From: Ferruginibacter sp.
GTDB taxonomy: Bacteria > Bacteroidota > Bacteroidia > Chitinophagales > Chitinophagaceae
Length of the DNA: 64,000 nt
Assembly: GCA_025362235.1 (NCBI GenBank)
Contig: JANYGZ010000006.1
Span: 1 to 64,000 of the forward strand
Reading direction: 5' to 3'
In this document: in pieces, positions 16,986-26,042 of the stretch
Position numbering within the stretch: position 1 is the stretch's first letter
How the letters are laid out: each line of letters begins with the position of its first letter
Notes under the pieces: generated by a model
What the model saw: the letters and a program-made list of their open reading frames with translations, nothing else
The model's database searches: none
Told to the model about the DNA's origin: nothing
Program-made: the position numbers and the translations under genes

Positions 16986-17127
16986 ATGTCTGATTTTTTG
17001 ATGTCTGATGTCTGATTTTTTTCTACTTGCAAAGTATTCTTTATCCGATACCTTTTATATCTGCAAGAAACTAAATTCATTTCTGAATCAAAAGAAATCA
17101 GACATCAAAAAATCAGAAATCAGACAT
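16986..17127. repeat. Inverted heptad repeat element, class ATGTCTG (hemJ-hemH gap)
   Basis: Left arm 16986-17022 (ATGTCTG, ATTTTTTG, ATGTCTG, ATGTCTG, ATTTTTTT). Right arm 17095-17127 in complement (ATCAGAC, ATCAAAAA, ATCAGAA, ATCAGAC, AT). A 21-base stretch of the left arm pairs perfectly with the right. The loop of about 70 bases contains CTTGCA and TGCAAG as a second inverted pair. The same class occurs in the hemF-hemB gap. Confidence 0.75.
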
Positions 17128-17135
17128 TTCTTACA

Positions 17136-18158
17136 TTAAGATGCTGTAAACTCTTTCACCCAGCTACTCAATACGTCCACCCAAAGGGGGTTCGTATTTA
17201 AACAGGGTATCATTGTAAAAGATTGGCCGCCTGCTTGTAGAAAACTTTCTTTTCCGCGTTCATCAATTTCCTCCAGTGTTTCAAGACAATCACTTACAAA
17301 GGCCGGGCAAAGAATCAGTAAATTTTTAATTCCTTCTTTGGGCATTTCTTCTAAACGTATATCTGTAAAAGGCTCCAGCCATCCTTTGCCTAACCTTGAC
17401 TGAAAGGAAATGCTGTATTTTTCTTTTGGAATATTTAATTCTTCCATCACTAACCTTGTGGTGGTAAAAACCTGGTGGCGGTAACAATGGGCGTGCGCAG
17501 GCGATGCTGTTTCACAGCAATTTTCTACCTGTAAACAATGGCAACCGGTGGTGTCACTTTTTCGGATATGCCTTCCCGGTACACCATGGTAGCTAAACAA
17601 AATATGATCATGTTCCTTCTGCAGAAAAGGCTTTATATTTTCTGCCAGTGCATGAATATAATTGGGTTCGTTGAAAAATGGTGGCAGAAATTGCAGTTTA
17701 AAAGAATACTTACTTTGCTCATGAACTTCTTTGGCAGATTCAACGGCTGTTTCAAAACTAGACATGGCATAATGAGGATACAGGGGTATGGCCAGCACTT
17801 CTTCCAGGTCGGGATTATTTTTTTGCAACTCATCAAAAGCAGCTTTGGGTGTTGGATTACCATAACGCATGGCGACGGCTACCGGCTCATCTATTTTAAG
17901 CTGCAATGCTTTTTGTAATTGTTTGGTAAGTACTACCAGGGGCGAGCCCTCTTTTGTCCAGATGGTTTTGTAGGCAGCGGCAGATTTAGGCGCCCTGAAT
18001 GGAACAATGATGCCGTTTATTAAAAAAAAACGCAATAGATAAGGCACATCTATCACCCGTTCATCCATCAAAAATTCTTTCAGGTAACGTCTTACATCTT
18101 TTACACCAGTAGAATCAGGAGAACCGAGGTTCATTAAAACTATTCCCTTTTTTGCCAT
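17136..18158 (-). CDS. hemH: Ferrochelatase
   Basis: It inserts ferrous iron into protoporphyrin IX as the last step of heme synthesis. The 340 residues show MNLGSPDSTGVKDVRRYLKEF at the N-terminus. ILFSYHGVPGRHIRKSDTTG carries the family's catalytic histidine. FQSRLGKGWLEPFT lies in the C-terminal half, and CPAFVSDCLETLEEI carries the conserved glutamate. A cysteine-rich stretch after the active site (GCHCLQVENCC) may bind metal. The start follows a consensus promoter by about 10 bases. It is transcribed divergently from hemA. Confidence 0.93.
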   Translation of the reverse strand: MAKKGIVLMNLGSPDSTGVKDVRRYLKEFLMDERVIDVPYLLRFFLINGIIVPFRAPKSAAAYKTIWTKEGSPLVVLTKQLQKALQLKIDEPVAVAMRYGNPTPKAAFDELQKNNPDLEEVLAIPLYPHYAMSSFETAVESAKEVHEQSKYSFKLQFLPPFFNEPNYIHALAENIKPFLQKEHDHILFSYHGVPGRHIRKSDTTGCHCLQVENCCETASPAHAHCYRHQVFTTTRLVMEELNIPKEKYSISFQSRLGKGWLEPFTDIRLEEMPKEGIKNLLILCPAFVSDCLETLEEIDERGKESFLQAGGQSFTMIPCLNTNPLWVDVLSSWVKEFTAS

Positions 18159-18174
18159 AGCTAATAATAATTTG

Positions 18175-18182
18175 CAAATGTA
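18175..18182 (-). promoter_or_regulatory. hemH promoter, -7 box
   Basis: TACATTTG on the minus strand fits TAnnTTTG, 17 bases before the hemH ATG. A -33 element is not clear. The rest of the 359-bp hemH-hemA gap holds no gene that I can support. Confidence 0.4.
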
Positions 18183-18458
18183 ACCACTGGTATTACTAAA
18201 AGTTCAGTCATTATAAAAATATTATTTGTAACCCAAAGCCATTCCATATAAGAATAATAACGCTCCATATTTTTTGTAAAGAACCTATGACCCTTGCTCT
18301 TCCCATGTTTGGATAGAAAATACACCTTTATTAATTGATGCAATCAAATAAAAGCAACCTATCAACAGCATCTTACGTTAAACATAATGAGGGAAGATCA
18401 TAAGCCTTGATGATTATAATCATTCAGCAAAATGACAATGCAATGACAAACAAATTAG

Positions 18459-18486
18459 TTTACAATAGCCTGCACCGCTAATTTTG
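18459..18486 (+). promoter_or_regulatory. hemA operon promoter
   Basis: TAATTTTG (18479-18486) fits the -7 consensus, with TTTA (18459-18462) 16 bases upstream as a weak -33 element. The predicted transcript would start about 25 bases before the hemA ATG. The spacing is a little short. Confidence 0.4.
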
Positions 18487-18517
18487 TACGCACAAAAGAA
18501 ATTAACCACTAATAAGA

Positions 18518-19762
18518 ATGACGGGACAGCAGCACACAGACATATCAACTTTTTTTATTGCGGGTATCAACTATAAAAAATCGGATGCCACAACCCGGGG
18601 CCAGTATGCCATCAATAATGTCCAGTATGCTGACTTACTTTCTTTAGCACCCCAATCAGGCATTAAAGAATTATTTGTACTCTCTACCTGTAACCGTACT
18701 GAAATATATGGCTTTGCAGAAAATGTAACAACCCTTTGCGAATTGTTATGTACACAAACAGAAGGTTCCCTGGATGATTTTTTGTCGATGAGCTATATAA
18801 AAAATGGCAGGCAGGCCATTGAACATTTTTTTGATGTAGCCGCAGGTATCGACTCACAAATACTGGGTGATTATGAAATAATCGGGCAGATAAAACAAGC
18901 CGTTAAATTTTCAAAACAACAGGGTTTTATTGGCGCTTATCTTGAAAGGCTGGTGAATGGTGTTTTGCAATCTTCCAAAACAATTAAAAATAATACAGCT
19001 TTAAGTGGTGGAACAGTTTCTGTTTCTTTCGCTGCAATACAATATATAAAAGAACATTTCAGCAACCTTACCGAAAAAAAAATATTATTGCTGGGCACAG
19101 GTAAAATAGGCAGGAATACCTGTAAAAACATGGTAGATTATTTACAGACAAATAATATTACCCTTATTAACCGCACCGATAACAAAGCGGCGGAACTGGC
19201 TGCAGAACTGGGTTTAAACTATGCTTCGATAAATGAGCTGTCAAAATACATTACTGAATCAGATGTTGTTTTAGTGGCCACCAATTCTTCTCAACCCGTG
19301 GTGCTTGAATCACATTTGATTAACAGCAGTGATAAACTGGTCATTGACCTTTCTATTCCTTACAATGTTGAAATAGATGCCAAAAATCTGCCCAATATTA
19401 CGCTTATCAATGTTGATGAGTTATCAAAAATAAAAGATATCACCCTGCAGAAAAGAGAAGCAGAAGTCCCAAAAGCAAAAGCAATTATCGAAGAACACAT
19501 CGATGATTTTTTACAATGGCACCTGATGCGAAAAAATGTCCCGGTTTTAAAAGCAGTAAAAAATAAATTGCAACAAATAGATTCCTCCACATTATTTATC
19601 AATAGTTTTTCCAGTGAAACTGTCGCTGACCAATGCGGCGATACTGAAGAAAAAATTCAGAAAGTAATCAATGGTATGGCAGTGAAAATGCATAGCAAAA
19701 ATCAGCGTGGCTGTTATTACATTGAAGCCATTAATGAGTATATTGCAATAGGTGCAAATTAG
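18518..19762 (+). CDS. hemA: Glutamyl-tRNA reductase
   Basis: First committed step of C5-pathway tetrapyrrole synthesis: NADPH reduction of glutamyl-tRNA to glutamate-1-semialdehyde. The 414 residues include LSTCNRTEIYG with the catalytic cysteine near residue 50, DYEIIGQIKQA, and the NADPH-binding ILLLGTGKIGRNTCKNM. A C-terminal helical dimerisation domain follows. It opens a run of seven heme genes on the plus strand. hemC follows after 5 bp. Confidence 0.94.
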   Translation: MTGQQHTDISTFFIAGINYKKSDATTRGQYAINNVQYADLLSLAPQSGIKELFVLSTCNRTEIYGFAENVTTLCELLCTQTEGSLDDFLSMSYIKNGRQAIEHFFDVAAGIDSQILGDYEIIGQIKQAVKFSKQQGFIGAYLERLVNGVLQSSKTIKNNTALSGGTVSVSFAAIQYIKEHFSNLTEKKILLLGTGKIGRNTCKNMVDYLQTNNITLINRTDNKAAELAAELGLNYASINELSKYITESDVVLVATNSSQPVVLESHLINSSDKLVIDLSIPYNVEIDAKNLPNITLINVDELSKIKDITLQKREAEVPKAKAIIEEHIDDFLQWHLMRKNVPVLKAVKNKLQQIDSSTLFINSFSSETVADQCGDTEEKIQKVINGMAVKMHSKNQRGCYYIEAINEYIAIGAN

Positions 19763-19767
19763 TTTAC

Positions 19768-20760
19768 ATGAACAAAGTGATAAGGATAGGTACAAGGGAA
19801 AGCCAGCTTGCGGTATGGCAGGCCACTTTAGTGCAGCAACTTTTAGCAAAAAACAATATAAAAAGCGAACTGGTTTTTATAAAAACCGAAGGTGATATCG
19901 ACCTGCAGACCCCTTTATATGAAATTGGCGTACAGGGCATTTTTACCAGGAGCCTTGATACGGCATTGATCAATAGTAAAATTGATATTGCCGTACATTC
20001 AATGAAAGATGTACCCACTCAATTGGCAACTGGCATTGCACAGGCCGCGGTTTTACAAAGAGCTTCTTATAAAGATATTTTTGTTTACAAAGAAGACCTG
20101 TCTTTTATAAGTGAACAGCTTGGTCTTGTGAATGGTGAATGGTCAATGGTCAATAATACGCCACCCGATAGCTATCGGGTCACTACTCACTACTCACCAC
20201 TTACAATTGCCACGAGCAGTGTGCGGCGCATGGCACAATGGCTAAACCGATACCCAACCCATTCGATAGAAAATTTAAGAGGCAATGTAAATACCCGCTT
20301 GCGAAAAGTTGCCGAAAGCAATTGGAACGGAGCCATCTTTGCAGCTGCAGGTTTGGACAGAATAAACCTACGGCCTCAAAATGCTATTGAATTAGACTGG
20401 ATGCTGCCCGCCCCTGCACAGGGTGCTATTATGGTTGTTTGCAGGGCTGAAGATGATTTTAGTCTGGAAGCCTGTAATCAATTGAATGATGATGATACAG
20501 CAATCTGCACCAAAATAGAAAGGGATTTTTTAAGGGCCCTTTTAGGAGGATGCACTACGCCCATTAGTGCATTGGCAGAAATAAAGGATAATAAAATTTA
20601 TTTTAAAGGAAATATTTTAAGCCCTGACGGAAAACAAAAGCTTGCCATTGAAAAAATTATTGAAAAGGATGAATTTAATAACGCAGGTAAAATCTGGGGT
20701 GAAGAAATATTAAATATGGGTGGCGACAAAATAGTACAACAAATAAGGGATGCAAAGTAA
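19768..20760 (+). CDS. hemC: Porphobilinogen deaminase, with an in-frame repeat insertion
   Basis: Hydroxymethylbilane synthase, which joins four porphobilinogens. It shows RIGTRESQLAVWQA, VHSMKDVPT, LRGNVNTRL, and LGGCTTPISALA with the cysteine that carries the dipyrromethane cofactor. Residues about 121-145 are foreign to the family. They are encoded by a heptad inverted repeat at 20128-20201, which keeps the frame, and replace the loop before the conserved IATSSVRRMAQW. At 330 residues it is longer than the usual 300-315. The insert lies in a surface loop, so activity may be kept (inference). hemD overlaps by 11 bp. Confidence 0.93.
   Translation: MNKVIRIGTRESQLAVWQATLVQQLLAKNNIKSELVFIKTEGDIDLQTPLYEIGVQGIFTRSLDTALINSKIDIAVHSMKDVPTQLATGIAQAAVLQRASYKDIFVYKEDLSFISEQLGLVNGEWSMVNNTPPDSYRVTTHYSPLTIATSSVRRMAQWLNRYPTHSIENLRGNVNTRLRKVAESNWNGAIFAAAGLDRINLRPQNAIELDWMLPAPAQGAIMVVCRAEDDFSLEACNQLNDDDTAICTKIERDFLRALLGGCTTPISALAEIKDNKIYFKGNILSPDGKQKLAIEKIIEKDEFNNAGKIWGEEILNMGGDKIVQQIRDAK
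20128..20201. repeat. Inverted heptad repeat element inside hemC, class GTGAATG
   Basis: GTGAATG, GTGAATG, GTCAATG, GTCAATA, then a linker and the perfect 18-bp palindrome ACCCGATAGCTATCGGGT (20163-20180). The complement-type units CACTACT, CACTACT, CACCACT follow. The element has the same plan as the intergenic heptad elements. It is translated in frame within hemC. Confidence 0.75.
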
Positions 20761-21448
20761 TATTCAAATATTATGTACCAGGCCATTGAGTAAAACATTG
20801 GTGGAAGAAGCGCTGCTGGAAAGCATTTGCATAGATGAAATTTCTTTTATAGAAACAGCGCCTATACAAAATATAGAAGTGCAGCAGGAGGTTGAACAGG
20901 CGGCTTTACAAATAACAACCGTAGTTTTTACCAGCATGAATGCAGTAGAAGCCGTAGCAGATTATTTAGACGGGCAGGCAGTAGATTGGGCCATTTATTG
21001 TATGGGTACGACTACCAACCAATTGGTAAAAAAATATTTTGGGGAACAGCAGTTAGCCGGTATCGCCAATAGTGCAGCAGAACTGGCTGAGCTTATTGCA
21101 GAAGACCAGATGATTGACGAGGTAATATTTTTTTGTGGCGATCAGCGCAGGGATGAATTGCCCGACATACTGCAAAAAAAAAATATTGATGTTACAGAGA
21201 TAAACGTTTACCAAACCATTGCAGTTACACATATAATCGACAAGGTGTACAATGGCATTTTATTTTTTAGTCCCAGTGCCGTGGAAAGTTTTTTTATCAA
21301 AAATAAATTACCGGATACAACAATTTTGTTTGCCATTGGTAGTACTACAGCAAACGAGATAAAAAAATATTCGTCCAATAAAATTATCATCAGTAACCAG
21401 CCTGGCAAAGAAAATCTGGTGCGCAAGATGATAGAATATTTTACATGA
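20750..21448 (+). CDS. hemD: Uroporphyrinogen-III synthase
   Basis: It cyclises hydroxymethylbilane with inversion of ring D. The 232-residue protein has the low sequence conservation typical of HemD but the right pattern. The N-terminal ILCTRPLSK is followed by VVFTSMNAVEAVADYL, VIFFCGDQRRDELPDIL, INVYQTIAV and GILFFSPSAVESFF. Its start lies within the last codons of hemC, a strongly coupled arrangement. Its TGA stop is the first unit of a heptad repeat array. The product feeds both hemE and cobA. Confidence 0.9.
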   Translation: MQSNIQILCTRPLSKTLVEEALLESICIDEISFIETAPIQNIEVQQEVEQAALQITTVVFTSMNAVEAVADYLDGQAVDWAIYCMGTTTNQLVKKYFGEQQLAGIANSAAELAELIAEDQMIDEVIFFCGDQRRDELPDILQKKNIDVTEINVYQTIAVTHIIDKVYNGILFFSPSAVESFFIKNKLPDTTILFAIGSTTANEIKKYSSNKIIISNQPGKENLVRKMIEYFT

Positions 21449-21478
21449 GTAGTGAATGGTGAGTAGTAAATGGTCAAT
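21446..21478. repeat. Heptad repeat array, class GAGTAGT/GAATGGT, overlapping the hemD stop
   Basis: TGAGTAG, TGAATGG, TGAGTAG, TAAATGG, TCAATT with period 7. The first TGA is the hemD stop codon. It is the same class as the insert in hemC. No complementary half is visible in the 135-bp gap. Confidence 0.7.
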
Positions 21479-21524
21479 TCAATACTTTACAAGTACAAAA
21501 AGAATTCAAAGTAGCAGAGTTAAG

Positions 21525-21560
21525 CTCCCTCTCTTTTGGAGAGGGGTTGGGGGTGAGGTC
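21525..21560. repeat. G/C-skewed intergenic hairpin repeat
   Basis: CTCCCTCTCTTTTGGAGAGG followed by GGTTGGGGGTGAGGTC. The first part folds as a hairpin. It is the inverted counterpart of 11714-11750. It lies just before hemE. Confidence 0.6.
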
Positions 21561-21583
21561 AAACAAATACAACAAAAAAACAA

Positions 21584-22618
21584 ATGATACAAAACGATTT
21601 ACTTTTAAGAGCCCTTCGCGGAGAAACAGTTGAACGCCCACCGGTATGGATGATGCGCCAGGCAGGCAGGTATTTACCAGGCTATTTAAAACTTAAAGCG
21701 AAATACGATTTCTTTACACGTGTGCAAACGCCTGAACTGGCTACCGCCATTACTTTACAGCCGGTAGAACAGGTAGGCGTAGACGCTGCAATCATCTTTT
21801 GCGATATATTGGTAATACCACAGGCCATGGGTGTTGAAGTATTGATGGAAGAAGGTAAAGGCCCTTCGTTACCAAAAATTATTCAAACACAACAGGATAT
21901 TGATGCGCTTATAACAGACGGTGCAGAAGAAAGTTTGAAATATGTGTATGATGCATTATCGCTTACTAAAAAAGAATTGAATGGTCGTGTGCCGCTTATT
22001 GGTTTTGCCGGTGCGCCATGGACCATTTTATGTTATATGGTTGAGGGAAAAGGAAGTAAAACATGGGACAAAGCAAAGCAGTTTGCCTATACACAACCAG
22101 CTTTGGCGCACCAGTTGTTACAAAAAATTACTACCATTACCATTCAATATTTAAAGGCTCAGGCAAAAGCAGGTGCTGATACGGTACAGGTTTTTGATAG
22201 TTGGGCAGGTGCTTTAAGTCCAGCAGATTTTAAAATATTTGCACAACCCTATTTACTGCAAATTGCCGATGCTTTAAAAGATGTTGTGCCGGTAATTTTA
22301 TTTCCCAAAGGAAGCTGGTATGCATTAAAAGAACTGAGTGAAAGCAGTGCCGCAGGATTGGGTATCGACTGGTGTGTATCGCCGCAAATAGCGAGGGAAT
22401 TAACAGCTAGTAAAATTACGTTGCAGGGAAATTTTGATCCGGCAAAACTATTGGCCCCGATACCTGATATTAAAAAAGCGGTGAAAGAAATGATTGATGC
22501 ATTTGGTGTGCAAAAGTACATCGCCAATTTAGGCCATGGCATTACGCCCAATGTACCGGTTGATCATGCAAAGGCTTTTGTGGATGCTGTGAAAGAATAT
22601 CAGATACAGCCCCTCTAA
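21584..22618 (+). CDS. hemE: Uroporphyrinogen decarboxylase
   Basis: It decarboxylates the four acetate side chains of uroporphyrinogen III to give coproporphyrinogen III. The 344 residues show the N-terminal signature [16 protein letters not shown], then [30 protein letters not shown] and [10 protein letters not shown], and the C-terminal [19 protein letters not shown]. The length is typical. The gap to hemD contains a heptad array and a G/C hairpin. Confidence 0.95.
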   Translation: MIQNDLLLRALRGETVERPPVWMMRQAGRYLPGYLKLKAKYDFFTRVQTPELATAITLQPVEQVGVDAAIIFCDILVIPQAMGVEVLMEEGKGPSLPKIIQTQQDIDALITDGAEESLKYVYDALSLTKKELNGRVPLIGFAGAPWTILCYMVEGKGSKTWDKAKQFAYTQPALAHQLLQKITTITIQYLKAQAKAGADTVQVFDSWAGALSPADFKIFAQPYLLQIADALKDVVPVILFPKGSWYALKELSESSAAGLGIDWCVSPQIARELTASKITLQGNFDPAKLLAPIPDIKKAVKEMIDAFGVQKYIANLGHGITPNVPVDHAKAFVDAVKEYQIQPL

Positions 22619-22624
22619 ATCTCG

Positions 22625-22636
22625 CCGCCGCGGCGG
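22625..22636. repeat. GC-rich palindrome between hemE and hemF
   Basis: CCGCCGCGGCGG, a perfect 12-bp palindrome of pure G and C in an AT-rich gap, seven bases after the hemE stop. It could form a short strong hairpin. It has no T-tract on the coding strand. Confidence 0.45.
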
Positions 22637-22672
22637 AAGACTTAAAATGCGAATAATAAAGTAGAAATAAAC

Positions 22673-23584
22673 ATGGAATTCAAAAATCAATGGATTGCTT
22701 TTATACACCAGTTGCAGGATGATATTTGCAGCGCATTGGAAATAAGTGATGGCAAAGCTGCATTTATTGAAGACAAATGGGAAAGGCATGAAGGTGGCGG
22801 TGGCAAAACAAGGGTAATCAGTAATGGCAATGTAATTGAAAAAGGAGGCGTAAATACATCCATCGTATTTGGTGATGTTACCGATTTGATGCGTAGCCAG
22901 TTAAAAATTGATGGCGATAAATGGTTTGCAGCAGGGATAAGCCTTGTAATTCATCCGCTCAATCCTTTTGTACCTACCGTGCATTGCAACTACCGCATGT
23001 TTGAACTGTATGATAAAAATGGTGAGATAACCGACAGGTGGTTTGGTGGCGGTACAGATTTAACACCCTATTATTTAATTAATGAAGATGCCAGGCATTT
23101 TCATCAAACTTATAAAAGTGTATGTAATCAATTTGATCCTTCTTTTTACACAGACTTTAAAAAAGTTTGCGATGATTATTTTGTAAACACCCACCGTAAT
23201 AACGAGCGCCGCGGTATTGGCGGTATTTTTTACGATTACAAAAAACCTTCCGAAAGCAAGGATATTAATTTTTGGATGGCCTTTGCAAAAGCCTGTGGTT
23301 ATGCGTTTATGGAATCTTATATTCCTATAGTTGAAAAAAGAAAAAATTTACCTTACACTGCAGAAAATAAATACTGGCAGGAAATAAGAAGAGGAAGATA
23401 TACCGAGTTTAACCTGGTGCATGACAGGGGCACTATTTTTGGATTAAAAACAAACGGCAGAATAGAAAGTATTTTAATGAGCCTGCCACCAACAGTAAGG
23501 TTTGAGTATAATTACCAGCCCGTAAAAGGAAGTGAGGAAGATAAATTGTTGCAGGCCTGTTTGAATCCCGTTGATTGGGTATAA
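22673..23584 (+). CDS. hemF: Oxygen-dependent coproporphyrinogen III oxidase
   Basis: It converts coproporphyrinogen III to protoporphyrinogen IX using oxygen. The 303-residue protein contains ISLVIHPLNPFVPTVHCNYR and WFGGGTDLTPYYL. It also has NERRGIGGIFYDY and GRYTEFNLVHDRGTIFGL, all of the HemF signature, and the SLPPTVRFEYNYQP C-terminal motif. The oxygen-dependent type implies that this lineage makes heme aerobically. No hemN is seen here. A heptad element begins at the last base of its stop codon. Confidence 0.95.
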   Translation: MEFKNQWIAFIHQLQDDICSALEISDGKAAFIEDKWERHEGGGGKTRVISNGNVIEKGGVNTSIVFGDVTDLMRSQLKIDGDKWFAAGISLVIHPLNPFVPTVHCNYRMFELYDKNGEITDRWFGGGTDLTPYYLINEDARHFHQTYKSVCNQFDPSFYTDFKKVCDDYFVNTHRNNERRGIGGIFYDYKKPSESKDINFWMAFAKACGYAFMESYIPIVEKRKNLPYTAENKYWQEIRRGRYTEFNLVHDRGTIFGLKTNGRIESILMSLPPTVRFEYNYQPVKGSEEDKLLQACLNPVDWV

Positions 23585-23723
23585 TGTCTGATGTCTGATT
23601 TTTTGATATCTGATTTGTGCTAAATCGAGTCTGTATTGATTTTTTAAAAGTATAAAAGTTCAACCATAAATAATTTACAGGCCGAAGAAAATCAGACATC
23701 AGACATAAACAAATCAGACATTT
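23584..23723. repeat. Inverted heptad repeat element, class ATGTCTG (hemF-hemB gap)
   Basis: Left arm 23584-23619 (ATGTCTG, ATGTCTG, ATTTTTTG, ATATCTG, ATTTGTG). Right arm 23688-23723 in complement (AAATCAG, ACATCAG, ACATAAAC, AAATCAG, ACATTT). It is the same class as the element before hemH and fills almost the entire gap. Confidence 0.75.
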
Positions 23724-23736
23724 AAAATAAAAATTT

Positions 23737-24711
23737 ATGTTTTTACAGCGACGAAACAGGATACTCAGAAACAACGCTTCTATCAGGAGCCTTGTTGCTG
23801 AAACTACTTTAAAACCATCCGATTTTATTGCTCCCCTTTTTGTTGATGAAGGAGAAAATATAGTTTTTGAAATCCCCTCTATGCCCGGCTATTACAGGCG
23901 TTCGATAGATGGCACTGTAAAAGAGGTAAAAGAATTATGGGGCCTTGGTATTAAAAGTATTTTACTGTTTGTGAAAGCTGCAGATGAAACCAAAGACAAT
24001 ACGGGTAAGGAATCGTGGAACCCTGATGGATTGATGCAACGTACCATTAAAGCTGTTAAAGACGCAGTTCCGGAAATGATTGTAATGACTGATGTAGCAC
24101 TTGACCCTTATTCTTCTTACGGGCATGATGGTATCGTGTTAAACGGAGAAATTGTAAACGACCCTACTGTAGAAGCACTGGTAAAAATGAGCCTCAGCCA
24201 TGCGGTTTCAGGCGCAGATATTATAGCCCCGAGTGATATGATGGATGGAAGGATTGGCGCCATACGAGAAGCATTGGAACAAAATAATTTTACCAAAACT
24301 GGCATCATGGCGTACAGCGCCAAATATGCTTCCTGTTTTTACGGACCATTCAGGGATGCACTTGATAGTGCCCCGGGTTTTGGCGATAAAAAAACTTACC
24401 AGATGGATTATGCCAACCGTATTGAAGCCATCAAAGAAACATTGATGGATATTGAAGAGGGCGCAGATATTGTAATGGTGAAACCCGCAATGGCCTACCT
24501 TGATATTATCCGTGAAGTAAAAAATGCAGTAGACGTTCCCGTTAGTGCCTATCATGTGAGCGGGGAATATGCGATGATAAAAGCTGCTGCCAAAATTGGT
24601 TGGCTCAATGAAGATAAAGCGGTGCTTGAAAGTTTAACCTCCATTAAAAGAGCAGGTGCTGATTTGATAGCAACTTATTTTGCAAAAGATGCAATTAAAT
24701 TGTTAGGATAA
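23737..24711 (+). CDS. hemB: Delta-aminolevulinic acid dehydratase (zinc-independent type)
   Basis: Porphobilinogen synthase condenses two 5-aminolevulinates. The 324 residues include [17 protein letters not shown], the Schiff-base lysine regions [15 protein letters not shown] and [14 protein letters not shown], and [12 protein letters not shown]. In the metal loop [15 protein letters not shown] the three zinc cysteines are replaced by Ala, Asp and Asp, so it should be the magnesium-type, zinc-independent form. hemL follows after 23 bp. Confidence 0.94.
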   Translation: MFLQRRNRILRNNASIRSLVAETTLKPSDFIAPLFVDEGENIVFEIPSMPGYYRRSIDGTVKEVKELWGLGIKSILLFVKAADETKDNTGKESWNPDGLMQRTIKAVKDAVPEMIVMTDVALDPYSSYGHDGIVLNGEIVNDPTVEALVKMSLSHAVSGADIIAPSDMMDGRIGAIREALEQNNFTKTGIMAYSAKYASCFYGPFRDALDSAPGFGDKKTYQMDYANRIEAIKETLMDIEEGADIVMVKPAMAYLDIIREVKNAVDVPVSAYHVSGEYAMIKAAAKIGWLNEDKAVLESLTSIKRAGADLIATYFAKDAIKLLG

Positions 24712-24734
24712 TTCAATTTTTTAAAAGATTTCAA

Positions 24735-26042
24735 ATGAGCATGTATCAAAATAGCAAACAACTTTTCGAAAGGGCGCAACAGTCAATTCCCGGTGGTGTA
24801 AATTCCCCGGTACGGGCATTTAAAAGTGTTGGCGGTACGCCTGTGTTTATGAAATCTGCCAAAGGCGCTTATTTATATGATGCAGATGGCAATCAATATA
24901 TAGATTATATCGCTTCCTGGGGGCCAATGATTCTGGGGCATGCCTACGAACCGGTTGTAAAAGCCATACAGGAAAAAGTAACATACTCCACCTCTTTTGG
25001 TGCGCCAACCGAATTGGAAATTAAGATGGCTGAACTGATAAAAACAATGGTACCCAATGTGGATTTAATACGCATGGTAAGCAGCGGTACAGAAGCTTGT
25101 ATGAGTGCATTGCGACTGGCAAGGGGTTATACCGGCAGAAATAAGTTCATCAAATTCGACGGTTGTTATCATGGGCATGCCGATGCTTTTTTAGTAAAGG
25201 CGGGCAGCGGCATGGCGACATTAAATATCCAGACTGTTCCCGGGGTAACCGGTGGCGTTAGTAACGATACCCTTACCTGCGCTTACAACGATTTGCCGGC
25301 AGTGGAACAATTGGTAAATCAATATAAAGGAGAAATTGCAGCAATCATTATAGAACCTGTGGTGGGCAATATGGGTTGCATATTACCGGCACCCGGTTTT
25401 TTAGAACGGCTTAGAAAAATTTGTGATGAGGAAGGTATTGTTTTTATTTTTGATGAAGTGATGACGGGTTTTAGATTAGCCGCAGGTGGTGCACAGGCAA
25501 AACTGAATATTAACGCAGATTTGATAACCTATGGAAAAGTAATTGGTGGTGGTTTACCCGTCGGTGCTTTTGGTGGTAAAAAAGAAATCATGCAGCATAT
25601 TGCACCACTGGGAAATGTATACCAGGCGGGCACTTTAAGTGGCAACCCTATCGCCATGATTGCAGGCTATACTTTACTAAACGAATTAAAAAATAATCCT
25701 GCTATTTACGAAGAGCTGGATGCCAAAACAAAATACCTGGGTGATGGTATCGCCGCCATTTTATTGCAACACAAAATCCCAAATCGTATCAACAGGTTTG
25801 GCAGTATGATCAGTGTGCATTTTTGCGATCATGATATTATTGATTTTGAATCTGCTTCAAGAGCAAATATTTTATTGTTTAACCAGTTGTTTCATTTTAT
25901 GTTGGATAACGGTGTTTACCTGCCGCCATCTGCTTACGAAAGCTGGTTTTTAAACAATGCATTAACCTATGCTGATCTTGATAAAACAATTGAACTATTC
26001 AACGGGTTTTTTCACACAAAGGGCGCTAAGGATACAAAGTAA
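24735..26042 (+). CDS. hemL: Glutamate-1-semialdehyde 2,1-aminomutase
   Basis: A PLP enzyme that converts glutamate-1-semialdehyde to 5-aminolevulinate. The 435 residues have [46 protein letters not shown] and [18 protein letters not shown] with the PLP lysine. The last 11 residues ([11 protein letters not shown]) and the stop codon lie inside the first unit of a palindromic repeat array at 26010. The native C-terminus was probably replaced by the repeat. It is the last gene of the heme run. Confidence 0.95.
   Translation: MSMYQNSKQLFERAQQSIPGGVNSPVRAFKSVGGTPVFMKSAKGAYLYDADGNQYIDYIASWGPMILGHAYEPVVKAIQEKVTYSTSFGAPTELEIKMAELIKTMVPNVDLIRMVSSGTEACMSALRLARGYTGRNKFIKFDGCYHGHADAFLVKAGSGMATLNIQTVPGVTGGVSNDTLTCAYNDLPAVEQLVNQYKGEIAAIIIEPVVGNMGCILPAPGFLERLRKICDEEGIVFIFDEVMTGFRLAAGGAQAKLNINADLITYGKVIGGGLPVGAFGGKKEIMQHIAPLGNVYQAGTLSGNPIAMIAGYTLLNELKNNPAIYEELDAKTKYLGDGIAAILLQHKIPNRINRFGSMISVHFCDHDIIDFESASRANILLFNQLFHFMLDNGVYLPPSAYESWFLNNALTYADLDKTIELFNGFFHTKGAKDTK

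Noticed and set aside
18161-18343. A 60-codon minus-strand frame before hemH
   Set aside because: It covers the hemH promoter, has no recognisable motif and no ribosome-binding context.
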